Of a stretch of 64,000 bases of DNA, positions 8,501-18,275 are shown piece after piece. Both the position numbers and the translations under genes were made by a program. The stretch comes from Psychrobacillus sp. FSL K6-4046 (lineage in GTDB: Bacteria; Bacillota; Bacilli; Bacillales_A; Planococcaceae), in NCBI RefSeq assembly GCF_038624605.1, contig NZ_CP152020.1, positions 2,659,312-2,723,311 on the forward strand, written 5' to 3'. Position 1 is the stretch's first letter, and each line of letters starts with the position of its first letter. Under the pieces are notes generated by a model, which saw only the letters and a list, made by a program, of their open reading frames with translations, did not search any database and was not told the origin of the DNA.

Positions 8501-9275
8501 CCTCAATGGCCTCCTCACCCTCAGTTTCATTTAAAACCTTTTGATAGGGTTCAAAATATGACCCTACCTCCATATCGATTACCCCTTTTTGATCTGGGTT
8601 TATTTGTGAAATAATCGACGGATAATAATTCATTTTACTTGAAAATGATGGGATTAGAGCTTGTACCTCATTACCATCATTCATAAAAACTTGAATGGAG
8701 TATATATCATTCTCTGTAGGGACGTAGTTTATTTGAGAGATAGTTAATAACACTTCACTATTCAACTTTTTAAGTTCTTTTATAAGACGTAATCGAATTT
8801 TTTCATCTTCAAAATCTGCGATGATTGGCCCTTCGACAGGAACAATCTCATCTTCTGGAATTATAGTCTTACCATTTTCCAAAATTATTTGAAGTGCATT
8901 TTCCTTTTCTACATATCCAACTTGTTTAAATTCTTTAACTTCGATATGAACACTGGATAGCCATTTTCTTTTAACTTGAACTGATTCTACCCAATCGCTT
9001 TTCTCCAATGAATTTTCTATGTCTTTTTCCTTAAAGCTCCACATGGAATCTCCAATTTTTAGACCACTTTGTTCAATGTAATGATTCACGGAGAAAAGCT
9101 TAGCCCCATCTAGCTCTATTTTTTGTACCTGACTATAAGACGATTGAAAATAAAGCAAGACCAATAGAGTAAAGACAAAGAGAAAAAGTAGAATGGAAAA
9201 TTTTTTGTTTGTTCTACGTCTTCTTTTTTCTTTTAAGGTAGGTATTCGATCTTCGATATCGATGACTTTTTCCAT
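8478..9275 (-). CDS. divIB: DivIB (FtsQ), divisome bitopic membrane protein
   Basis: 265 residues: a short basic cytoplasmic tail, one transmembrane helix (about 26-46), a POTRA domain (VQKIELDGAKLFSVNHYIEQ, about 50-120), a beta domain and a strongly acidic tail (EGEEAIEDEEEESS). DivIB works with DivIC and FtsL to regulate septal peptidoglycan synthesis. The start codon comes two bases after the spoVE stop, whereas in B. subtilis murG and murB lie between them. The acidic C-terminal codons double as ribosome site and start for the next gene. Confidence 0.93.
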   Translation of the reverse strand: MEKVIDIEDRIPTLKEKRRRRTNKKFSILLFLFVFTLLVLLYFQSSYSQVQKIELDGAKLFSVNHYIEQSGLKIGDSMWSFKEKDIENSLEKSDWVESVQVKRKWLSSVHIEVKEFKQVGYVEKENALQIILENGKTIIPEDEIVPVEGPIIADFEDEKIRLRLIKELKKLNSEVLLTISQINYVPTENDIYSIQVFMNDGNEVQALIPSFSSKMNYYPSIISQINPDQKGVIDMEVGSYFEPYQKVLNETEGEEAIEDEEEESS

Positions 9276-9276
9276 T

Positions 9277-10308
9277 CTACCGCCTCCCTTCTGTACTAGA
9301 TGTATTAGCCAAGTTTAAAATGATTCCGATAATCCCCCAGGTCATTACTAAGGATGACCCGCCATAGCTGATAAATGGTAAGGTTACCCCTGTGACAGGT
9401 AACAAGCCAGTTACTACTCCCATATTTAAAAACGTTTGTACAACAAGTAAGGAGGTTAAGGCTACTATCATTAATTGGGCCTCTCTTGTCTTCGCACGGG
9501 AAGCCATCATATAGCTAGTAGTGAAAAAAACAACAAAGGCAGAGATTACAACTATCCCACCGATAAATCCCGTTTCCTCCAATAAAATGGAGAAGATAAA
9601 ATCATTCTGTGGCTCTGGCAAATATAAAAACTTTTGGCGACTATTTCCGTAGCCGAAACCGAATAGACCAGCTGGACCAATGGCTAATAGTGATTGAATT
9701 GCTTGGAATCCAGAACCTAAAGGGTCTTTCCAAGGGTCCAAGAAAGCTTGGATCCTAACTAACCTATACGGAGCAGAAATGATTAGTGCTGCTAAACCTA
9801 TTACCCCAGATAATCCAATGGCGAAAAAAAACTTTAAAGGAAGTCCTGCAGCAAATAACAGCATAAATACTGCTACAACTAATACAAAAGCAGATCCAAA
9901 ATCTGGTTGAACCATTATTAAGCCTATTGGCAGCAAGAGTAGAAGTGCGCTACGCATATATAGTTTACCTTTGTTTTTTGGTTCCTTTGCTAAAGCTAAA
10001 GCCAACACGCCTAATACAGCAATTTTAGACAGCTCTGCAGGCTGAAAGTTGGTAAAACCAAGAGATATCCAACTCTGTGAACCATTCCGTACGACACCGA
10101 TACCAGGAATCAATACCCCTATAAGCAATACCACCGATATGATATATAAAACGTGCCAAAATGTGGGAAGGCGGAGAAATGATTTATTTTGTATAAAAAA
10201 TGCTCCTGCCACCCCAACTATTAAATACAAGCTCTGTTTCAAAGCGAAAGGCGTTTGCCCTTGATAATGAACCTCGCTCCAATACGATCCGGCTGAATGC
10301 ACAAACAA
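9277..10308 (-). CDS. spoVE: SpoVE, SEDS family glycosyltransferase; start region damaged
   Basis: A SEDS (FtsW/RodA/SpoVE) polytopic membrane protein. Motifs such as PGIGVVRNGSQSWISLG, QPAELSKI, QPDFGSAF, the DPLGSGFQAIQSLLAIGPAG stretch and LPFISYGGSS are intact. Its place between murD and divIB marks it as SpoVE, and a separate FtsW is encoded at 54174-55340. The frame stays open upstream through the whole first helix back to ATG 10380, directly after a GAAAGG site, but codon 3 of that frame is TAA (10374-10372). The first possible later start is TTG at 10308, which removes 24 residues and most of helix 1. SpoVE polymerises cortex glycan in spore formation. Whether it is functional here is open. 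Confidence 0.85.
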   Translation of the reverse strand: MFVHSAGSYWSEVHYQGQTPFALKQSLYLIVGVAGAFFIQNKSFLRLPTFWHVLYIISVVLLIGVLIPGIGVVRNGSQSWISLGFTNFQPAELSKIAVLGVLALALAKEPKNKGKLYMRSALLLLLPIGLIMVQPDFGSAFVLVVAVFMLLFAAGLPLKFFFAIGLSGVIGLAALIISAPYRLVRIQAFLDPWKDPLGSGFQAIQSLLAIGPAGLFGFGYGNSRQKFLYLPEPQNDFIFSILLEETGFIGGIVVISAFVVFFTTSYMMASRAKTREAQLMIVALTSLLVVQTFLNMGVVTGLLPVTGVTLPFISYGGSSLVMTWGIIGIILNLANTSSTEGRR

Positions 10309-10384
10309 AATCCCAATAATTGATAAAAATAATACAGACGATAAGAATAGTAACTTACGTTTATCTTTCGATTATTTCATCCTT

Positions 10385-11743
10385 TCAATTATTCGTTAAA
10401 GATTCAACAACCTTGATGAATTCATCCCCTCGAATTTCAAAGCTCTCATATTGATCCCAGCTTGCACAAGCGGGAGAAAGAAGAATAATGTCTCCTTTTT
10501 CTGATACCTCCACAGCTAAACGGGTGGCTTCCTCTAAATTAGAGACTCTTTTCACGAAGGGTATATGGTTCTCTTCTCCAAATTTCTGAAGTCTTTCCGC
10601 TGTTTCACCATAGTGTACAAGTGCTCTCACATTAGGTAAATAAGGAATAAGCTGATCAAACGAATGTCCTCGATCGACTCCACCCGCTATCCACACGACA
10701 GGCTCAGTAAACCCTTCTAACGCACTTTTGGTAGCCAGCGTATTCGTAGCTTTAGAATCATTGTAGAACTTACGTCCATCTGACTCTAACACAAACTGAG
10801 TGCGATGCCTTACACCTTGGAAGGTTTGTAATACAAATTTAATACTCTCTAACGAGCAGTCTGACAAAATAGCTACAGCAGTTGCAGCTAATACATTTTC
10901 CAAGTTATGCTTACCTCGTAGTGCAATAAGGGAGCGTTCAAAAAGTTGTTCACCATTCCAATATACAAATTGATCGTCGGCACTTATACCATTAGCTGTC
11001 TTTTTGCTAACATAAAAAGGAACCTTTTGTGCTTGGCTTTTATCAGCATAATCTTGAACTAACTGTTGCTCTGCATTATAGACAAACCAATCATTTTCAT
11101 CCTGCATTTTGGTAATATTAAATTTTGCGTCTGTATATTCTTGATAATCCTTATGATAGTCCAAGTGAGCCTCATATAAATTCATTAAAACTGAAATTTT
11201 AGGTTTTAATTGTTCAGTTCCCATCAACTGAAAGGAGGACAACTCCATAACAATTGTATTGTCTGCAGTCGCCTTTTCTGCGACCCCAGAGGCAACAGTT
11301 CCTATATTACCCGCAATCAATGGTTGCTTAGAAGCATGATTCAACATTTCGTATATAAGAGTCGTTGTAGTAGTTTTACCATTTGACCCCGTAATTCCAA
11401 TCATGGGAGCATCACTAATACGATACGCAAGCTCTACTTCTGTCCATACAGGAATACCTCTTTTAATAGCTTCTGCAACTACACTATTCGTATAAGGAAT
11501 TCCAGGATTTTTTACGATTAAATTAAACCCTTCATCCAGCAAGTCTTCTGGATGACTGCCGCAAATGACTGTCAATCCTTTGGTCAAAAGATATTGAGCA
11601 TTTTCATTTTGCTCAAATGGCTTGGAATCATTAACTGTTACAAATGCTCCTAAGTCATGCAAGAGCTCAGCAGCAACTGTACCGCTTTTGGCTAAGCCTA
11701 AAACAAGTATTTTTTTATGGTATACAAAAGGTAGCTGTTTCAA
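10385..11743 (-). CDS. murD: MurD, UDP-MurNAc-Ala:D-Glu ligase
   Basis: 452 residues. The N-terminal UDP-binding domain has ILVLGLAKSGTVAAELL, the central ATPase has the P-loop GITGSNGKTTTTTL (about 115) and NLYEAHLDYHKDYQEYTDAK (Mg and carbamylated-Lys region), and the C-terminal domain has NDSKATNTLAT and LLSPACASWDQYESFEIRG. It adds D-Glu to UDP-MurNAc-L-Ala in the cytoplasm. The start is TTG at 11743, nine bases after GGAGG and one base after the mraY stop. Confidence 0.97.
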   Translation of the reverse strand: MKQLPFVYHKKILVLGLAKSGTVAAELLHDLGAFVTVNDSKPFEQNENAQYLLTKGLTVICGSHPEDLLDEGFNLIVKNPGIPYTNSVVAEAIKRGIPVWTEVELAYRISDAPMIGITGSNGKTTTTTLIYEMLNHASKQPLIAGNIGTVASGVAEKATADNTIVMELSSFQLMGTEQLKPKISVLMNLYEAHLDYHKDYQEYTDAKFNITKMQDENDWFVYNAEQQLVQDYADKSQAQKVPFYVSKKTANGISADDQFVYWNGEQLFERSLIALRGKHNLENVLAATAVAILSDCSLESIKFVLQTFQGVRHRTQFVLESDGRKFYNDSKATNTLATKSALEGFTEPVVWIAGGVDRGHSFDQLIPYLPNVRALVHYGETAERLQKFGEENHIPFVKRVSNLEEATRLAVEVSEKGDIILLSPACASWDQYESFEIRGDEFIKVVESLTNN

Positions 11744-11744
11744 T

Positions 11745-12716
11745 TTACATAACCTCCATAATCACTACAAACATTGCAGCCGCAAAGTTAATAGCCCAAA
11801 ATACGGTGACAACTTTACGTTCACTCCAGCCAGAAAGTTCAAAATGATGGTGAATCGGACTCATTTTAAATATTCTCTTACCAGTAGTTTTGAAGCTAAT
11901 GACCTGTAATATAACCGATAATGTTTCTATTACAAAGATAATCCCAACGATCAATAGAAGCACTTCTTGTTGAACAAGAATTGAAACCATAGCTAGTGCT
12001 CCACCTAAAGCTAGTGATCCAGTGTCTCCCATAAAAACTTGAGCGGGATTTTTATTGAACAATAGAAAACCTAACAAGGCTCCAGCAACACTAAAGGCAA
12101 AAATTGCAATATCCGTTTGTTCGTATATTAAAGCAAGCACTCCAAAAGTAGCGAAAGATACTGATGCTGTACCAGATACAAGACCATCTAACCCATCTGA
12201 TAGGTTTACTGCATTGGAGAAGCCAACTAGCCAAAACACTAAAAAGGCAACATAGAACTGACCTAGAGAAAGCGTAATATCAGTCCATGGAATGGAAATT
12301 GAAGTATCAAATGGACCTAGCTTTAACAAGAAAAAGGCAATAATCGCAATAATTATTTGTCCGATTAGTTTTTGTAGAGAAGTTAAACCTAAATTTCTCT
12401 TTAAAACTACTTTTATAAAATCATCCAAGAACCCAATTAACCCAAAGCCCACTAATACTAACAACAATACGATTGACTGTGTCGTAAGCTTGTCAAATAT
12501 AAACGAAATAGCAAGTGTTGTCACAATGATTGAGGTTAAAAATATTAAACCACCCATGGTAGGTGTTCCAGCTTTTTTCTGATGGGATTCTGGCCCCTCT
12601 TCTCTTATACTTTGCCCAAATTTCATCCTTCTTAAATAGGGGATAATAATCGGGGCAAGTATAACAGATACTAAAAAACTAGCAATAAGTGTAATTAACG
12701 TTGTAGACAATGTCAT
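11745..12716 (-). CDS. mraY: MraY, phospho-MurNAc-pentapeptide translocase
   Basis: 323 residues, about ten membrane helices. Signature pieces include [11 protein letters not shown], the catalytic-loop [22 protein letters not shown] and the C-terminal [15 protein letters not shown]. It transfers phospho-MurNAc-pentapeptide to undecaprenyl phosphate to give lipid I. In B. subtilis murE lies between spoVD and mraY; here the gap of 53 bp contains none. murD follows at once. Confidence 0.98.
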   Translation of the reverse strand: MTLSTTLITLIASFLVSVILAPIIIPYLRRMKFGQSIREEGPESHQKKAGTPTMGGLIFLTSIIVTTLAISFIFDKLTTQSIVLLLVLVGFGLIGFLDDFIKVVLKRNLGLTSLQKLIGQIIIAIIAFFLLKLGPFDTSISIPWTDITLSLGQFYVAFLVFWLVGFSNAVNLSDGLDGLVSGTASVSFATFGVLALIYEQTDIAIFAFSVAGALLGFLLFNKNPAQVFMGDTGSLALGGALAMVSILVQQEVLLLIVGIIFVIETLSVILQVISFKTTGKRIFKMSPIHHHFELSGWSERKVVTVFWAINFAAAMFVVIMEVM

Positions 12717-12769
12717 AAAAAAATCTCCTTAAATACGCACAACTAATCATGAATGTACTATAGTTATTT

Positions 12770-14635
12770 TTATTTTGTGTAAACATGTATAGTCCCATCT
12801 AACGGAATAAGACTGTTTTCTTTCGGTAATTGAGTTAAGATTTCATCTCCATCGCCGTGCCAAACAATTTGAAACGGATACATGTACGATGTAATTTCTT
12901 TTCTTTTAGTTCCTACAAGATTTGGGACGCGGACAGTTTGAACATCTCCCCATCTATAATCTTTCTCTAATTGTTTACCTCCACCGGTAACCTCAAGTGA
13001 ATCTTCAATAATTTGACCTACTATTGGTGCGGCAATTACTCCACCAAACTGAGTACTATGCTTTGGATTATCAATTGCTACATATACTATAAGTTCTGGT
13101 TTATCCGCAGGAGCAAAGCCGATGAAAGAAACAATGTACTCTCCATCCATATATCGGCCGTTCTGAACCTTTTGTGCAGTCCCAGTTTTTCCACCTATCC
13201 GTAATTGGTCTCTATAGGCGTTTCTACCGGAACCATGAGCAACCACGTGTTCAAGTGCCTCACGTACTTTTTGAGAAGTTGCTTCTGATACTACTTGCGT
13301 TTTCATTTCTGGTTCTGCTGTAGATAGAATTTTATTTGTTTCTCCATCCACAATGTTCTTAACAATATAAGGCTTATACAAATAGCCGCCGTTAATAGCC
13401 GCTGCTACTGCTTGAACTTGTTGAATCGGTGTGACAGAAATACCTTGGCCAAATGAAGTGGTTGCATGTTCAACTGGCCCATAAGCATCTTTACTAAATA
13501 GAATGCCCGAAGATTCTCCAGCCATTCCAGAACCTGTGGATTGACCAAATCCAAACTTCTTTATGTACTCTGAAAGCTTGTCAGGTCCAACTCTCCTGCC
13601 TAATTCTATAAATCCCGGGTTACAGGAATTTTCTACAACTTCCAGAAACGTTTGGCTACCATGCCCTTGTCGTTTCCAGCATCGCAGTCTTGCTCCTTCT
13701 ACAATTGTGTAACCAGCATCATGAAAATGGTCATTATCTAAGTTAACAACATTTTCTTCGAGTGCTGCGCTAAGCGTAATAATTTTAAACGTGGATCCAG
13801 GTTCGAATGTCATCCAAACTGGTAAGTTACGATTGTAAATAGTAGAATCAACTTCTTGATAAGAAGAAGGGTCAAAATTTGGAGCCGAAGCTAGTGCTAG
13901 TATCTCTCCATTATTAGGATTCATTACGATTGCAATGCCTTGAGTTGCCTCATATTTATCCATTGCTTGTGACAATTCTCTCTCTACTACGGATTGAATT
14001 TTCATATCGATTGTTAATTGGACATGGTTACCATTTTGTCCATTTTTCCAACTGTCATCCACATGTGGAAGTGGAATGCCTTTAGCATCAGTAAACATTC
14101 GAATGGCTGATTCTTTGCCCTTCAAGACAGAATCGTATTGATATTCGATTCCAGCAAGCCCCTGGGCATCATATCCGGTAAAGCCTAACAATCTCGAAAG
14201 CATTTTACCATGCGGGTAATCTCTGACATAGTCAATACCAGCATACAGACCCTTAACATTTTTATCTTGAATCTGCATAGCTAAGTCAGACGTAATGTTC
14301 TTCCCTGCTGGAGCAATTTTAACAAGATAAGCTCTCTTGTTAATCTGTTCGTATAGCTTACTCTCTTCCACTTCTAACAATGGTGCAATTTCTTTTGCAA
14401 CCTTCTCTGGTTCTTTATTTTGGGAAGGCATATAGAAAAGGGTAGGAGATAGTCTGTTACCAACTATTACCTCCCCATTTCGATCAAGAATATTGCCCCT
14501 TTCAGAAGCATAAGGCAGCTCTCGGTCCCAGCTTTCCTTAGCTTTAGTAGTCAATTCACTGAACTGAAAAAACTGAAGCTGAATAAGCTTTCCCGCTACC
14601 GCCAGAAACAACAGCAGCGTAATAACCCATATCAT
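12770..14635 (-). CDS. spoVD: SpoVD, sporulation class B penicillin-binding protein; start uncertain
   Basis: 621 residues from the first ATG. It has one N-terminal membrane helix, a PBP dimerisation domain (ERGNILDRNGEVI near 50), a transpeptidase domain with active-site motif STFK (in EPGSTFKIITL), SCN (in ENSCNPGF) and KTG (in GGKTGTAQK), and one C-terminal PASTA domain, which is the SpoVD pattern. It crosslinks spore cortex peptidoglycan with SpoVE. An AAAGGAG site (14677-14683) lies too far from ATG 14635; the frame remains open upstream and would add VISKLKQVIRLR, but the codons at good spacing are GTA and ATA, not a usual start. B. subtilis SpoVD has this basic segment, so the real start may be upstream and non-canonical. 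Confidence 0.92.
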   Translation of the reverse strand: MIWVITLLLFLAVAGKLIQLQFFQFSELTTKAKESWDRELPYASERGNILDRNGEVIVGNRLSPTLFYMPSQNKEPEKVAKEIAPLLEVEESKLYEQINKRAYLVKIAPAGKNITSDLAMQIQDKNVKGLYAGIDYVRDYPHGKMLSRLLGFTGYDAQGLAGIEYQYDSVLKGKESAIRMFTDAKGIPLPHVDDSWKNGQNGNHVQLTIDMKIQSVVERELSQAMDKYEATQGIAIVMNPNNGEILALASAPNFDPSSYQEVDSTIYNRNLPVWMTFEPGSTFKIITLSAALEENVVNLDNDHFHDAGYTIVEGARLRCWKRQGHGSQTFLEVVENSCNPGFIELGRRVGPDKLSEYIKKFGFGQSTGSGMAGESSGILFSKDAYGPVEHATTSFGQGISVTPIQQVQAVAAAINGGYLYKPYIVKNIVDGETNKILSTAEPEMKTQVVSEATSQKVREALEHVVAHGSGRNAYRDQLRIGGKTGTAQKVQNGRYMDGEYIVSFIGFAPADKPELIVYVAIDNPKHSTQFGGVIAAPIVGQIIEDSLEVTGGGKQLEKDYRWGDVQTVRVPNLVGTKRKEITSYMYPFQIVWHGDGDEILTQLPKENSLIPLDGTIHVYTK

Positions 14636-14737
14636 ACGTAGCCGAATAACTTGTTTAAGTTTAGATATTACGTTTTCTCCTTTATGTCCGTTTTAGATAG
14701 CTTATGAGAAAACGTCCTTAACTATTCTAGCACTCTT

Positions 14738-16939
14738 CTAGTCTTGCGGTAGTTCTTCCAATTCTTCTTCCTCTACGCTGTTTTCAGCAATTTCCTTTGG
14801 ACTCGACAATTGAACTACAATCGGTGAATCACTAGTCACAACTGAGCCAGCTGTTAAACTTTGCTTCGACACAAAGCCATCTCCTATTATTTCTATTGGC
14901 AACCCAGAAAGTGACTTATAAATCATAAGATTTCTTTTTGACCATCCTGCAAAGTTCGGAAGTACTATTTCCCCACTCCCTTTTATAAAAGCAGTTCCTT
15001 GAGAAATAACAGAGGTGCCTGCCTTAGGATATTGCTCTAACACCTGATCCAACTGTCCAATTATAACAGTTTTTAATCCTTGAGTTTCTAACGCCATTTG
15101 GCTGTCTAACACATTTTTACCAATTAAATTAGGCATTTTTATCGGTTTAGATAATTCAAGGTTTTCTGGTTCTATATTTAAATATTTCAAGCTATTTTCA
15201 GTGACAGAATTAAATATTTCAGATACTGGCTGAGAACCAACCTCTGTATCTTTTATCTTCGGTTTCTGAACAGCAACATACACGATTAATTGAGGATCCT
15301 CTACAGGAGCCATCCCTAAAAAGGAATAGAGGAATAGCTGTCTTCCCCAAAAGTAGCTTCCATCCCCTTTTGGAATTTGAGCAGTACCAGTCTTTCCTGC
15401 AGAAGTATATCCATTCAATTTAAAGCGTTGGGCCGTCCCATGCTCCGATGTAACAGTGCTTGCCAGAATTTCCTTTACCTGATTAGCAGTGCTTGCTGAA
15501 ATAGGAGATTTCTTTTCTACTGGTTCATTGTCATCGACAATCTCTCCTGTATTAGGATTAACGATTTTATCAATAACATAAGGCTGGTACATAGTTCCTT
15601 CATTTGCAATAGCAGTCATTCCTTGGACTAATTGAATAGGTGTGACCGTTACCCCTTGCCCATAAGTCGTAGTAACTCTGTTAATAGGATATCTATCATT
15701 TACGATACCACTTGCCTCATTTGGAAGGTCTATACCAGTGGGCTGCCCAAAACCAAAACGACGAATATATTCTATAAAGGTTTCGTCACCTATTTTATTT
15801 AGTAAAAAGGCCATGGAAACGTTAGAAGATCTTTGGAATCCTTCTAGGTAAGAAATAGTTCCCCAACCAACTACATTATGATCTCTTATGGTACGATCAT
15901 ACACTTTGTAGGAGCCCGATTTAAATTGATCATTTGGATTCCACACACCCTCTTCAATAGCAGATGCTAAAGTAAAGATTTTCATCGTAGAACCCGGTTC
16001 TATCGTTTGCTCAATGGCTTCATTCAACCAATTGGTCGAAAGTCCTTCTCTCGTATTCGGTTCGAATGTCGGTCGTTGAGCCATTGCTAATATCTCACCT
16101 GTTTTAGCATTTGCAACAATGGCTGTCATTTTTTCAGGATTATACTTTTCTTCTGCTTTATTCATAGCATCTTCTAAAAAGTTTTCTATTGTTTTGTCGA
16201 GCGTCAAGTGAATGTCATAGCCATCTTGTGCTTCTGTGACCATCTTGCTTGCATTAGGAAGTAAGAAGCCTTTTGTATCGCTATGATATTCCACTTTACC
16301 TGGCACACCAGTAAGCTTTTTATCATAAATGTACTCAAGTCCCATTTTCCCCACTGCAATGGCTTCCCCATCCTTGTTCTCTTCCTTGAGAGCAAATCCT
16401 ATTAAATGAGATGCAAATGTCCCATTAGGATATAACCTTTTTAAATCTTGGCTAAACTGAATTCCAGGAAGTTCTAAACTCTTAATCTCTAACATTTTTT
16501 TATGACTAATATCTCTTCCAGCTTTGCCAAACTCGACTTGATACTTGTCCTTTTCAATACCTTTATTTAATATCTCTAGAATCTCTTGCTCTGACATATC
16601 AATATATTCTGCAAGTATTCTAGCAGTATCCTCTGGATCCACAACATGTCGAGGGACTTTACTATTACCTGAAACCTCTGCTCTCGTAATTGCAATCATC
16701 TTATAGCTTAAGGTATCTTCTGCAATTATCTCGCCATTACGATCTACAATATTGCCTCTATTTGCTGGTATTTCTTGAACACGTCCATACTTATCGTCTG
16801 CTTTTGAAGCTAAAACTTCCCCTTCTGCTGTACCTGTAACCTGAATAAATACAAAGCGGCTTAGCAATACAAAAAAGAGCCCTCCATAAAGTAAAAACAT
16901 TAGAAAGGCTCCCCATTGAAAACGAAATTTTTTATTCAT
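14738..16939 (-). CDS. pbpB: PbpB (PBP2B), essential septal transpeptidase
   Basis: 733 residues. One membrane helix (about 10-30), a dimerisation domain (IPANRGNIVDRNGEIIAED), a transpeptidase with STMK (EPGSTMKIFTL), SSN (RSSNVSMAFL) and KTG (SAGKTGTAQI), then two PASTA domains (MPNLIGKNVLDSQ and LPNFAGWSKRNLM) and an acidic tail. It crosslinks septal peptidoglycan together with FtsW. The start overlaps the ftsL stop in an ATGA arrangement. spoVD follows after about 100 bp with no terminator in between. Confidence 0.96.
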   Translation of the reverse strand: MNKKFRFQWGAFLMFLLYGGLFFVLLSRFVFIQVTGTAEGEVLASKADDKYGRVQEIPANRGNIVDRNGEIIAEDTLSYKMIAITRAEVSGNSKVPRHVVDPEDTARILAEYIDMSEQEILEILNKGIEKDKYQVEFGKAGRDISHKKMLEIKSLELPGIQFSQDLKRLYPNGTFASHLIGFALKEENKDGEAIAVGKMGLEYIYDKKLTGVPGKVEYHSDTKGFLLPNASKMVTEAQDGYDIHLTLDKTIENFLEDAMNKAEEKYNPEKMTAIVANAKTGEILAMAQRPTFEPNTREGLSTNWLNEAIEQTIEPGSTMKIFTLASAIEEGVWNPNDQFKSGSYKVYDRTIRDHNVVGWGTISYLEGFQRSSNVSMAFLLNKIGDETFIEYIRRFGFGQPTGIDLPNEASGIVNDRYPINRVTTTYGQGVTVTPIQLVQGMTAIANEGTMYQPYVIDKIVNPNTGEIVDDNEPVEKKSPISASTANQVKEILASTVTSEHGTAQRFKLNGYTSAGKTGTAQIPKGDGSYFWGRQLFLYSFLGMAPVEDPQLIVYVAVQKPKIKDTEVGSQPVSEIFNSVTENSLKYLNIEPENLELSKPIKMPNLIGKNVLDSQMALETQGLKTVIIGQLDQVLEQYPKAGTSVISQGTAFIKGSGEIVLPNFAGWSKRNLMIYKSLSGLPIEIIGDGFVSKQSLTAGSVVTSDSPIVVQLSSPKEIAENSVEEEELEELPQD

Positions 16940-17307
16940 TGTCCTGGTACTACCTTTACGTTTTGCTCATTTAGTTTCAAGCCGAGTTCCTCTGCCTTTT
17001 TCCAAATTCGATCATAGGTAGATAATTCACGTACTTGTATGGACAAGTCAGTATTTTCTTTTGAAGTAGTATCTATTTGTTGTTCAAGTAAAGATATCTC
17101 TTTCGTAGTTGCTCTAACGTCTGTTTGAGTTTGAACAATCATTAACGAAAGCACAGTTACAACGATCAATAATCCTACAAATAAAAACTTTTCACCTTTA
17201 GATAGTATTTTACTCTTTATTTTTGCCGGCTTCTTTGGCTGTGGTGGTTGCTCTGGAAAAGAAGGCCTAGCTATGTATGTCTCTGACTGATAGTTACGTA
17301 AAGCCAT
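16936..17307 (-). CDS. ftsL: FtsL, divisome bitopic membrane protein
   Basis: 123 residues: a Pro-rich basic cytoplasmic part (RPSFPEQPPQPKKPAKIKSK), one membrane helix (about 43-63) and an extracellular coiled coil with leucine heptads (ISLLEQQIDTTSKENTDLSI). FtsL, DivIC and DivIB form a complex that licenses septal wall synthesis. The start abuts the rsmH stop and the stop overlaps the pbpB start, as usual in this cluster. The call depends on position as well as features because FtsL sequence diverges quickly. Confidence 0.92.
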   Translation of the reverse strand: MALRNYQSETYIARPSFPEQPPQPKKPAKIKSKILSKGEKFLFVGLLIVVTVLSLMIVQTQTDVRATTKEISLLEQQIDTTSKENTDLSIQVRELSTYDRIWKKAEELGLKLNEQNVKVVPGQ

Positions 17308-18258
17308 TTAAACACTTCCCTTTTCGATTAGTTTTTCCACAATGCGCAGCTTGGCAGATCTTGAACGGTTATTTACTTCTAGCTCTTCTTTCGAAGGTAA
17401 AATTGGCTTTCTAGTTATTAACTTCAGCATAGGTTCCATTCCAGCCGGGATAACTGGTAAGTTTGGCGGTAACTCTGGAAGTGAGGACGCCTCCTTAAAG
17501 ATAGTCTTTGTTAGCCTATCTTCTAAAGAATGGAAAGTAATAACGCTAACTCGTCCTCCCACCTTTATAAGCTGTATTGCATCCTCGAGTGAATCCTCAG
17601 CTGCTCCCAGCTCATCGTTCACTGCTATTCGGACTGCTTGAAAAATACGCTTGGCTGGATGCCCGCCTGTTCTTCTTGCTGCAGCCGGAATTCCTGCTTT
17701 GATTAACTCAACTAACTGGAAGGTAGTTTCGATAGGTGCAGTTTCCCTTGCCTGCTCTATTTTCCTTGCAATCTGCTTGGAAAATTTCTCTTCTCCATAA
17801 CGGAAAAAGATTTTCACTAACTTTTCATAAGGCCATTCATTAATGACATGGAAAGCTGTTAATTCACTTGTTTGATCCATCCGCATATCAAGAGGAGCAT
17901 CGTAGTTATAGCTAAAACCACGCTCAGGGGTATCTAGCTGAGGTGAGGAAACTCCTAAGTCATATAAAATCCCATCAACCTTTTCAATACCTAAATCATT
18001 TAAGGATTTTTTTAAATATCGAAAATTGGAGTGAACAAAAGTGATTTGTTCCAAGTAAGGAGCTAATTTTACTTTTGCATTTTCGATAGCTGTCATATCC
18101 TGATCGAAGCAGATTAACCTACCATTTTCATTAAGCTGTTTGATTAAGTATTCGCTGTGACCGGCACCACCTAGTGTGCAGTCAACATAAATTCCATCGG
18201 GACGAATAGCTAGCCCATCTACCGTCTCGTGGAGTAGTACTGTTGTATGATGAAACAA
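17308..18258 (-). CDS. rsmH: RsmH (MraW), 16S rRNA m4C1402 methyltransferase
   Basis: 316 residues with [14 protein letters not shown] at the N-terminus, the SAM-binding [14 protein letters not shown] (about 30), [15 protein letters not shown] (about 95), the DAPLDMRMD motif and the [14 protein letters not shown] signature near 225. It methylates N4 of C1402 in 16S rRNA. It is second in the cluster, 17 bp after mraZ, with a GGAGG ribosome site. Confidence 0.97.
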   Translation of the reverse strand: MFHHTTVLLHETVDGLAIRPDGIYVDCTLGGAGHSEYLIKQLNENGRLICFDQDMTAIENAKVKLAPYLEQITFVHSNFRYLKKSLNDLGIEKVDGILYDLGVSSPQLDTPERGFSYNYDAPLDMRMDQTSELTAFHVINEWPYEKLVKIFFRYGEEKFSKQIARKIEQARETAPIETTFQLVELIKAGIPAAARRTGGHPAKRIFQAVRIAVNDELGAAEDSLEDAIQLIKVGGRVSVITFHSLEDRLTKTIFKEASSLPELPPNLPVIPAGMEPMLKLITRKPILPSKEELEVNNRSRSAKLRIVEKLIEKGSV

Positions 18259-18275
18259 GCTCTTCCCTCCATTTC

